From positions 1-64,000 of the forward strand of contig NZ_WYET01000004.1 in NCBI RefSeq assembly GCF_013376415.1: a stretch of 64,000 nt of DNA, written 5' to 3'. This document shows, piece by piece, positions 1-5,634 of the stretch (its first letter is position 1; each line of letters begins with the position of its first letter). Source of the stretch: Flagellimonas chongwuensis (lineage in GTDB: Bacteria > Bacteroidota > Bacteroidia > Flavobacteriales > Flavobacteriaceae). The position numbers were made by a program, and so were the translations under genes. The notes under the pieces are model-generated. The model saw nothing but the letters and a program-made list of their open reading frames with translations. It was not told where the DNA came from and ran no database searches.

Positions 1-87
1 GTATCGAACAAACTGTTGAAACAGGCATTTGCCATTGCAAAATCCGGAATACCTTACGATGAGAACCATATATCGAGATTGGCTTAA
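1..87 (+). CDS. IS110-type transposase, C-terminal fragment (runs off left edge)
   Basis: Frame 1 is open from the first base to a TAA at 85-87 and encodes a 28-residue tail that includes NKLLKQAFAIAKSGIPYDEN. This resembles the end of the C-terminal transposase_20 domain of IS110-family enzymes, DEDD recombinases that move circular intermediates under bridge-RNA guidance. Only the tail is in the window, so the catalytic residues cannot be checked. The gene points towards, and opposite to, the small cassette genes. Only 28 bases lie between its stop and a cassette core site at 116-124. That leaves no room for a 3' bridge RNA of the IS1111 type and fits the IS110 type better. The call rests on a short stretch. 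Confidence 0.55.
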   Translation, partial: VSNKLLKQAFAIAKSGIPYDENHISRLA

Positions 88-124
88 AAAGACTTGCTTT
101 TTAACTCAGTTCTTTGTTGTGCAC
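86..124. mobile_element. Junction between insertion-sequence tail and cassette core site
   Basis: Just after the transposase stop there is a weak hairpin (AAAAAG at 86-91, CTTTTT at 97-102), then GTTGTGCAC at 116-124. The latter is the exact reverse complement of GTGCACAAC at 868-876 at the other end of the same two-gene unit. The expected attC stem beyond this core site is not seen. The simplest reading is that the insertion sequence entered or replaced it. The exact end of the element cannot be set from one side. Confidence 0.45.
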
Positions 125-131
125 TGTTTTT

Positions 132-497
132 TTATCGCATATGATATAAATAAATCGCAAAATTTAATATTCCGCTCATATCATTTTCGCTTATCGAATC
201 GTATTTTTTGAGATAATCTAATTTCATTTTTTCAAACTTGTAATCTTCTAAATCTGCATAATTACTTTTTGATTTTTGAAAGTATATTGATTTAGTTCCC
301 AAAGCTATTTCAGCATAAAGGTCATTTTTCAAGGCTCTTATATATTCTATTCGTTCTTGATTATAATTCCCAAGCTTGTAATATTTTAAACGTCTTTTTA
401 TTTTCTTTTCAGCTTCTTTTTTGTCCGAAAAGTCAAATTCATATGCTAAATCTGTAAAGCAAATCAAATCGTATGTCTGTTGAGTGGTTTGCTCCAT
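132..497 (-). CDS. Small cassette gene, hypothetical protein (121 aa)
   Basis: I do not recognise a family. The protein is hydrophilic, rich in Lys, Glu, Tyr and Asp, with no signal peptide or membrane span, so it is probably cytoplasmic. It starts 3 bases after the stop of the upstream gene (501-857) and is likely cotranslated with it. Its stop lies 8 bases before the core site at 116-124, so the two genes fill one cassette-like unit. The A+T-rich composition differs from the chromosomal genes to the right and is typical of captured accessory genes. A two-gene unit of this size could be a toxin-immunity or toxin-antitoxin pair, but nothing in the sequence shows that. Confidence 0.7.
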   Translation of the reverse strand: MEQTTQQTYDLICFTDLAYEFDFSDKKEAEKKIKRRLKYYKLGNYNQERIEYIRALKNDLYAEIALGTKSIYFQKSKSNYADLEDYKFEKMKLDYLKKYDSISENDMSGILNFAIYLYHMR

Positions 498-500
498 TTA

Positions 501-857
501 TTATTTTCTTAATCCCATTTCCGTGTATGCGTGAAATTCACAAATCGCCATTTCAGTTAGCGTATTTTTATCACAATCTTTCCAAGTACATTTATGGTCA
601 GTCGTTCCACGATGTTTTTTCAATAATTCTATTCTCAAATTTTGGTCATCATATTCAGTCCAATTGTCAGCCGATTCAAGTCGAACAAAAAACTGCTCTT
701 GATATTTGTCCCATTCGTCAAGTCGCCAATATGAATTGTCCTTTTTATTCCGATATAATCTGTACCAATTCTTTTGGTCAATTAATTCAAATTCTGATTC
801 AATAATTTTGAGAATATTTTTATCTGTGTAGTATATTTTGTCTTTTAGTTCGGTCAT
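501..857 (-). CDS. Small cassette gene, hypothetical protein with C-terminal Cys/His cluster (118 aa)
   Basis: First gene of the second cassette-like unit; its ATG lies 10 bases inside the core site at 868-876. The N-terminal two thirds are rich in Trp, Tyr and Asp (WYRLYRNKKDNSYWRLDEWD at about 31-50). The C-terminus holds a possible zinc site: Cys at about 90 and 95, then Cys and His near 107-110. The layout resembles small proteins of unknown function that occur singly in accessory regions, loosely similar to contact-dependent immunity proteins, but I cannot place it in a named family. No signal peptide or membrane segment. Probably cotranscribed with the 121-aa gene 3 bases downstream. 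Confidence 0.72.
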   Translation of the reverse strand: MTELKDKIYYTDKNILKIIESEFELIDQKNWYRLYRNKKDNSYWRLDEWDKYQEQFFVRLESADNWTEYDDQNLRIELLKKHRGTTDHKCTWKDCDKNTLTEMAICEFHAYTEMGLRK

Positions 858-867
858 TTCTCAAATA

Positions 868-1034
868 GTGCACAACGGTCTCGTATAACCGCAGTTACGG
901 GTTAATATGCGTTAATATTCGGGCTAGCACAGGCGTTAGCAATTCCGAGTGGATTGCTTCGCCAGTTCGCACTTCGTGCTCGTGTCGGACGCAGTCGAAT
1001 CTGCCGTAATTGCGGTTATACATTGTTGTAGCAC
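868..1034 (-). repeat. attC-like recombination site between two cassette units
   Basis: Read on the minus strand it runs from GTGCTACAAC (1034-1025) to GTTGTGCAC (876-868). Inside are two 18-bp arms, 1004-1021 and 883-900, that are complementary apart from one G.T pair, separated by a roughly 100-base variable loop. Outer core sites, inner stem, an asymmetric linker between stem and core (AAT against GAGACC) and a long loop are the layout of an integron attC site. The stop codon of the upstream cassette gene (1016-1018) lies inside the left half, as in many gene cassettes. The cores only approximate the GTTRRRY consensus, so this is called attC-like. Confidence 0.6.
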
Positions 1035-1405
1035 GTTTTTATTTTTCTTATCCAGTTATTTTTGTTTTCAATTATGTCAGTCGGCAATTCATTAATTTCA
1101 TTCTGTTCAACTTTTTCCAAACAAGCTGAGAATATTGTTTCAGACTCACTAACATTTAGAATTTCATTTCGGTCAGGTTTTCCAAATTCCAATGTTATGA
1201 AAGATGACCAAATTCCAACACGATATTGGGATTCCATAATAAATTCCGCAAAACTTTGAATTCCGATTTCTTTAATTACTTCTTTTCCAAGTTCAACTAT
1301 TGCTTTGTATTCGTGAGAGTCCGATAGGCTAAAATCAAATGGATGAATTCCCAGAAAATATAGATTTTTACATCCGAAAAGAAAGTCCGTTGCTTTACTA
1401 TTCAT
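1016..1405 (-). CDS. Small cassette gene, hypothetical protein ending inside the attC-like site (about 129 aa)
   Basis: The open frame extends up to 1474, but the ATG at 1405 overlaps the preceding gene by only 8 bases, whereas 1474 would overlap by 77, so 1405 is preferred. No family recognised. Mixed alpha/beta composition with a Phe-rich middle (FLGIHPFDFSLSD near 17-29), no signal peptide, no membrane span. Its last codons, encoding CYNNV and a TAA, are read through the core sequence GTGCTACAAC and into the stem of the attC-like element. The gene end and the recombination site are therefore one sequence. Second gene of the first cassette unit. Confidence 0.65.
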   Translation of the reverse strand: MNSKATDFLFGCKNLYFLGIHPFDFSLSDSHEYKAIVELGKEVIKEIGIQSFAEFIMESQYRVGIWSSFITLEFGKPDRNEILNVSESETIFSACLEKVEQNEINELPTDIIENKNNWIRKIKTCYNNV

Positions 1406-1694
1406 CTGACCTAAATATTTTCGCAATAGCTTGATTCGGCTCCCAATTCCGTAAATCCGAAATTTCGCTTTCATTTATCGTTTCTATCATAATTCCTACA
1501 TTAGGTTTGCCTTTAGCAACTCTCATTCCAGCATCGATTCCTTTTATTCTTCGTTCTAATATTTGTCCGTTAAAGTCAAATTTGATTAAATCTCCAGTCA
1601 GAAATTCGCCATCCAAAATATTTCCAGAGAAGACAATTCCTCTTCCAGTAATTCTGAAAGTATCGTGAATTTCATATGTTGCGATGTGTTTCAT
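1398..1694 (-). CDS. Small cassette gene, EF-Tu domain 2-like beta-barrel protein (98 aa)
   Basis: The ATG at 1694 is chosen over the TTG at 1697; it lies 5 bases inside the core site at 1700-1709. The segment DTFRITGRGIVFSGNILDGE at about 12-31 resembles the opening of the EF-Tu domain 2 fold (FxITGRGxVxxGxIxxGxxxxGD). That is followed by a basic strand pair and a GIMIE strand, so the protein looks like a free-standing translation-factor barrel. The GTPase domain is absent, so it is not an elongation factor. It overlaps the next gene by 8 bases. Function unknown; such stand-alone barrels are plausible cargo of cassettes and islands. Confidence 0.68.
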   Translation of the reverse strand: MKHIATYEIHDTFRITGRGIVFSGNILDGEFLTGDLIKFDFNGQILERRIKGIDAGMRVAKGKPNVGIMIETINESEISDLRNWEPNQAIAKIFRSDE

Positions 1695-1699
1695 CAAAT

Positions 1700-1832
1700 G
1701 TGCTACAACTTGTTTATATACTGAGCTTTATCCCTATTAGGTCGCCAAATTGGAAGGCTATGCTTAGGTTTTGGTAATATTCGTTCAGTATTGTTGCTTG
1801 TTTTATTTTCTTACATCGCAATATAACCATTA
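1700..1832 (-). other. Candidate attI-like site between integrase and first cassette unit
   Basis: This 133-bp gap separates the recombinase stop from the first cassette. On the minus strand it ends in TATAAACAA followed by the core GTTGTAGCAC (1709-1700). An AAACAA run directly before GTT is also seen at the crossover point of attI1 (AAACAAAGTTAGGC), so an integration point here is reasonable. No ORF or strong hairpin is seen. The assignment depends on accepting the cassette interpretation. Confidence 0.35.
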
Positions 1833-2948
1833 TTATAGCTCATCGAATGGATTGCCAATATTCTGTATGCTATTCTCGGTAACATGGGTGTAGATCATGG
1901 TGGTTTTAGGACTGCTATGACCCAATAATTCCTGTATATAGCGGATATCCGTTCCATTTTCCAGCAAATGCGTTGCAAAGCTATGCCTAAGCGTATGCAA
2001 CGTAACTTCCTTCTGAATACCAGCTTTTACAACTGCATTTCGTAAAACGCGCTGCGCACTGCTCGTACTGTATTTTTTAGAATTCTGCCCTTCAAACAGG
2101 TACACCTTCGGTTTAAAGTGCTTATAATACTCTTGGAGTAGGGTCAAAAAACTTTGGGATAACAGCGTATACCTATCCTTTTTCCCTTTTCCGCCCTTAA
2201 TGTGTATCAGCATCCGTTGGCTATCAATATCGCTCACTTTCAGGTTAAGGGCCTCGCCAATACGTAAACCGCCAGAATAAATAAGTGCCAATAAGGTTTT
2301 GTGCTTAAGGTTATAAATTACCTCGATTAGCAGCCTCACTTCATCCTTGCTCAAAATTGTTGGGAGTTTTTTCTCCTTTTTCGGACGTACCAAGTCTAGG
2401 CTGCCAACATCCATATTTTTAAATGATAAATATTTCTTTATACCATTTATACATTGATTTTGATAGGATACCGATTTACCTTCACAAACAATAAACTCAT
2501 AGTTGAACGATTCCACCAACCGCTTTGTATAGCATTTCGATTTTTTAAGGATGGAATAGCGTATAAAAAAACGGGTTAATTCCACATAGGTGTTTACGGT
2601 GTGGGGACTCAGCCTTTTTTCTTCAAGCCAACGCCGGAACCTTTTTAATTCTTCATGATGAAACGGGTCAGTGGCGGGTAAAGAGAGCCGTTTTTCCTTA
2701 ACTGGTGCCTCAAATGGCTTGGGAGGCAGCTCGGAGTAGTCCACATAGCAATTTATCTTTCGTAGATGATGGAACAGAATACCTACGCTTGTGGCAGAAT
2801 ATTTCAAATAAAGATTTCCATCGTAAGGTCTTCTTTTTATGCCCTGCAAACCAAGAACGTGATTATGTATCACAGGATTGGGGTCAAAAAGGATTAAAAT
2901 GATTTTTTCACCATGTAGCTCCCCCGGAATCAATTTTACGGTTTTCAT
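1833..2948 (-). CDS. Tyrosine recombinase / integrase (371 aa)
   Basis: Site-specific recombinase of the phage-integrase fold. Residues 95-185 form a SAM-like core-binding domain (EELKRFRRWLEEKRLSPHTV). The catalytic domain, about 195-365, carries the full set: Arg229 (GGLRIGE), Lys254 (KGGKGKK), His318 and Arg321 (HTLRHSF), His344 (LLGHSS) and nucleophile Tyr353 (TTMIYTHV). The HTLRHSFATHLL and TTMIYTHV blocks are very like IntI and XerD. The roughly 20-residue insertion before the HxxR box that marks integron IntI is missing, and there is a 95-residue N-terminal extension. It points the same way as the two cassette units beyond its 3' end, as in reversed-integrase integrons. No phage or conjugation genes accompany it. 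Confidence 0.93.
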   Translation of the reverse strand: MKTVKLIPGELHGEKIILILFDPNPVIHNHVLGLQGIKRRPYDGNLYLKYSATSVGILFHHLRKINCYVDYSELPPKPFEAPVKEKRLSLPATDPFHHEELKRFRRWLEEKRLSPHTVNTYVELTRFFIRYSILKKSKCYTKRLVESFNYEFIVCEGKSVSYQNQCINGIKKYLSFKNMDVGSLDLVRPKKEKKLPTILSKDEVRLLIEVIYNLKHKTLLALIYSGGLRIGEALNLKVSDIDSQRMLIHIKGGKGKKDRYTLLSQSFLTLLQEYYKHFKPKVYLFEGQNSKKYSTSSAQRVLRNAVVKAGIQKEVTLHTLRHSFATHLLENGTDIRYIQELLGHSSPKTTMIYTHVTENSIQNIGNPFDEL

Positions 2949-3096
2949 CCATAGATGTTTTACGATAAAGGGGTTGCTGCACTATGGAAATCGATAATAA
3001 AGCTCAAATTACAAAATGATATGACATTCCACCAAACAATTTAAAGCCCTGCACAAATTCTTTAAAGCATCATCAAAGCCGAGAAAGGTGAGAGGC

Positions 3097-4215
3097 CTAT
3101 AAATCCTTTACATAAGTACGCCTACGTTTAATGACCTTAGGGTCGAAATGTTTCCACATTTGGTGTATGGCAATATTGTCCTCCAACTCGGGTGTACGAA
3201 TGCAGTTCACCACGCCCCGTTTTTTAAAAGTATGGTAGTACTCATTAAAAATAATGGAGGTCACCCCCTTATTTTGATATTTGGGATGTATGCCGATCAA
3301 ATAGAAGATGGCATCCTTGCTATTCTTTCGAGCACTCAACAAATGGAAAATACCAAAAGGGAACAGCTTGCCGTTCGCTTTCTGCAAAGCCTCCGAAAAA
3401 GAGGGCATCACAATGGCAAAGGCCACTAGGTTATCCTCGGCGTCCACCACAAATTTGATGTATTCCGGATTGATGAAACTGATGTACTTTTTCTTGAAGT
3501 ATTCCTTTTGGATGTCCGTAATCTTTACAAAGGAAGAGAGCTTGGCGTAGGAATCGTTAAAAAGGTCGAACATCTTGTCCACCCAAGGCATGATCTCCGA
3601 ACTTTTTTCAAAGTTCAGTTCTCGGAGACCATATCGCTTTTTAATCAACAAGTTGGCCTTATAAAATAGTTTAGGGTCCGCATTCGCAGCCAAAAACTTG
3701 CTCTCGGTATATTTTTTTTCCACGGAAAATCCGTGTTTTTCGTAGTGTGATTGGTAGTATGGATGATTGTACCACGTGATCATACTTCCTATGTGATCAA
3801 AACCTTCGGTAAGCACCCCAACCTTATCCAAGTTGGAAAACCCTACGGGACCTTCCATATACTCGAGCTGATTTTCGTTGCCAATCTCTTGGACTTTGTC
3901 CAACAAAGCTTTGGAAACCTCAAAATCATCCACAAAATCGAACCAACCGAAGCGCATTTTTTTAAGGCCTTGTTCCTTTACTTCCAACCAATTGATGATG
4001 GCCGCTACGCGCCCCACGATTTTGTTGTCCCTGTACGCCAAAAAGAACTGCGCCTCCGCCGTTTTAAAAACAGGGTTTTCATCCTTATCAAAAGAAGCCA
4101 TTTCATCTTTGATGATAGGGGGAACCCAATACGGGGAGTCCTTGTATAGCGAAAAAGGAAATTTTACAAAACGCTTAAGGTCTGATTTGGACTGAACCTG
4201 CTTAACGGATATCAT
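3097..4215 (-). CDS. GNAT-like acetyltransferase domain protein (372 aa)
   Basis: Large soluble protein whose C-terminal third contains YLIGIHPKYQNKGVTSIIF at about 302-320, which fits the acetyl-CoA-binding beta4/motif A region of the GNAT fold (QxxGxx). The N-terminus (FPFSLYKDSPYWVPPIIKDE) is the conserved opening of a long GNAT-like family common in Bacteroidota. No substrate can be inferred, and an active-site residue cannot be named with confidence. No signal peptide. It is transcribed alone: the barrel-protein gene upstream is 66 bases away and the next gene downstream is the integrase. This marks the start of ordinary chromosomal sequence to the right of the accessory region. Confidence 0.75.
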   Translation of the reverse strand: MISVKQVQSKSDLKRFVKFPFSLYKDSPYWVPPIIKDEMASFDKDENPVFKTAEAQFFLAYRDNKIVGRVAAIINWLEVKEQGLKKMRFGWFDFVDDFEVSKALLDKVQEIGNENQLEYMEGPVGFSNLDKVGVLTEGFDHIGSMITWYNHPYYQSHYEKHGFSVEKKYTESKFLAANADPKLFYKANLLIKKRYGLRELNFEKSSEIMPWVDKMFDLFNDSYAKLSSFVKITDIQKEYFKKKYISFINPEYIKFVVDAEDNLVAFAIVMPSFSEALQKANGKLFPFGIFHLLSARKNSKDAIFYLIGIHPKYQNKGVTSIIFNEYYHTFKKRGVVNCIRTPELEDNIAIHQMWKHFDPKVIKRRRTYVKDL

Positions 4216-4281
4216 ACATGCAAATTAATGCCCAATATTATGAATATTACTTGCAGTAGAAAAATGAACTTGTCGGAAAAC

Positions 4282-5262
4282 TTAAAAATCTATTCCGCCG
4301 CCATTTTTTTTGTTGCGCCTTTTTGATTTTTTGTTGGCATTTTTCTTGATTTCACCATTCATGCCCGATTGTTGTTCGTTAATGGGAATAAGCTCATCTT
4401 TATGGAAATCCAAGCGGTACGAGAATCCGAGCACAACGAAAATACGCGAAGGGTCGCTCTTAAAATTGGAGCCTAAATGAAAATCAGCCTGAAAATTTGG
4501 GTTGATCAAACGAGCCACACCGGTTCTAAGAATTATATCCGAATAGCGGTCCCCAGAAATCCCTTGACCCTCAAAAAATACGCTCCACCTAGGGTCGCGA
4601 AAAGCATGGGTCACCGAAAGTGCGTAGCGCCACTCCGGGAAATCGGTGGTAATGCGATCATAAGCAATATTGGAAATCAACACAAACCGAGGGGAAAGCC
4701 TGCTCTGTGTTTGGATGCCCCCACGATAGGAAATTGTAGGTTCCCCGGGGTAAAAAGGGTTGTCTCCCACCACAAAATTGGCTCCACCGTACAGCGATAC
4801 GGCAGGAATCAAATTTTTCCACTGGAAGAGGTTGTTGGCCCTCCAACTATATAAATTGGGTTTGTTGCGTTCTGGATTACGATAAGGGTCATATACCAAA
4901 TATTTTAAGCCCACACGGTTTCGGGTAAAATTGGTGAGCTTACCATCTATGCCCAAATCGGGGTAGGTGATGTTCTGAGTGATAAAGGAACCTTCGGCAA
5001 TCACTTCCAGTTCTTCAAAAAGCAAACCGTACCTAAAAGCGTAATCGGCACCAAAAATATTGGAATCCGAATTAAGATCGGCATTATCCTGCTGCTCGTA
5101 CAGCATCCCAATTTCGGCCTGTACCACATTTTTACCAACGGAATAGGCGCTGGCTGCCCTTCCGGGTCGGTTGGAGTTAATGACATCGGTATATTGGGCG
5201 AAAGTAAAGGTTGGGATTAGAACGAAAAGAAATAATAACTTTTTGATCATGGAAATGTCCAT
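4282..5262 (-). CDS. Outer-membrane beta-barrel protein, MetA-pathway/transporter type (326 aa)
   Basis: A signal peptide is clear (MIKKLLFLFVLIPTFTFAQ), best read from the Met at 5250; the ATG at 5262 adds only MDIS. The mature part is alternating aromatic and polar strands (YAFRYGLLFEELEVIAEGSF, SRLSPRFVLISNIAYD), expected of an outer-membrane barrel of about 12 strands. The opening (NSNRPGRAASAYSVGKNVVQ) is typical of the family often labelled 'putative MetA-pathway of phenol degradation' or 'transporter'. Substrate unknown. The C-terminus is a basic Lys/Asn/Arg-rich tail beyond the barrel, probably periplasmic. It diverges from the DUF4834 gene across an 87-bp promoter region. Confidence 0.78.
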   Translation of the reverse strand: MDISMIKKLLFLFVLIPTFTFAQYTDVINSNRPGRAASAYSVGKNVVQAEIGMLYEQQDNADLNSDSNIFGADYAFRYGLLFEELEVIAEGSFITQNITYPDLGIDGKLTNFTRNRVGLKYLVYDPYRNPERNKPNLYSWRANNLFQWKNLIPAVSLYGGANFVVGDNPFYPGEPTISYRGGIQTQSRLSPRFVLISNIAYDRITTDFPEWRYALSVTHAFRDPRWSVFFEGQGISGDRYSDIILRTGVARLINPNFQADFHLGSNFKSDPSRIFVVLGFSYRLDFHKDELIPINEQQSGMNGEIKKNANKKSKRRNKKNGGGIDF

Positions 5263-5295
5263 ATAACTGGGTTTTTAATACTATTTTAAGATACG

Positions 5296-5330
5296 TTTGA
5301 TGGGTTTACGAGACTAACAGTGTAAATTTG
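5296..5330 (+). promoter_or_regulatory. Bacteroidota-type promoter for the DUF4834-flippase operon
   Basis: TTTG at 5296-5299 and TAAATTTG at 5323-5330, separated by 23 bases, match the -33 TTTG / -7 TAnnTTTG pattern of the Bacteroidota primary sigma factor. Transcription would begin near 5337, shortly before the ATG at 5350. Confidence 0.5.
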
Positions 5331-5349
5331 ATTCAATAACGAAGGTTAT

Positions 5350-5610
5350 ATGGTTTTACTACAAACGATTTTAATTGTCATATTAGTATACTACGGGTTC
5401 AAATTCCTCTTAAAGTGGCTGGCCCCGAAGTTGTTGAATTATGCGGTTAAAAAGACAAGTGAGCGGTTTGGACAACAATTCGGAAACCCACAGGATTTTG
5501 ATGGTCGACAACACCATGAAGGGGAGACCACCATTTCCAAAAAACCGCCGCGCAGGTCCAATCCCTCAAAAAAAGTTGGAGAATACATAGATTTTGAGGA
5601 AATTGATTAA
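5350..5610 (+). CDS. DUF4834 family small membrane protein (86 aa)
   Basis: One hydrophobic N-terminal segment (LLQTILIVILVYYGFKFLL) is followed by a basic cytoplasmic stretch and a short acidic end, EYIDFEEID. The pattern, single span plus conserved YIDFEEID tail, is that of the DUF4834 family of Bacteroidota, for which no function is known. It is the first gene of a plus-strand run, with 24 bases to the ATG of the YfhO-like protein. Constant association with membrane and glycan genes would suggest a role at the inner membrane, but that is inference. Confidence 0.8.
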   Translation: MVLLQTILIVILVYYGFKFLLKWLAPKLLNYAVKKTSERFGQQFGNPQDFDGRQHHEGETTISKKPPRRSNPSKKVGEYIDFEEID

Positions 5611-5634
5611 TATTTGCGCTATCAAAACCTATCC

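Noticed and set aside
473..805. Plus-strand ORF of 110 codons
   Set aside because: Lies antisense to the gene at 501-857 and has no protein-like features; shadow frame.
1833..2948. Calling the recombinase a canonical integron integrase (intI)
   Set aside because: The IntI-specific insertion before the HTLRHSF box is missing and the N-terminus is unlike IntI; kept as an unassigned tyrosine recombinase.
1..2948. Prophage or conjugative element remnant
   Set aside because: Only a recombinase, four small genes and a transposase tail are present; no phage structural, replication or conjugation genes.
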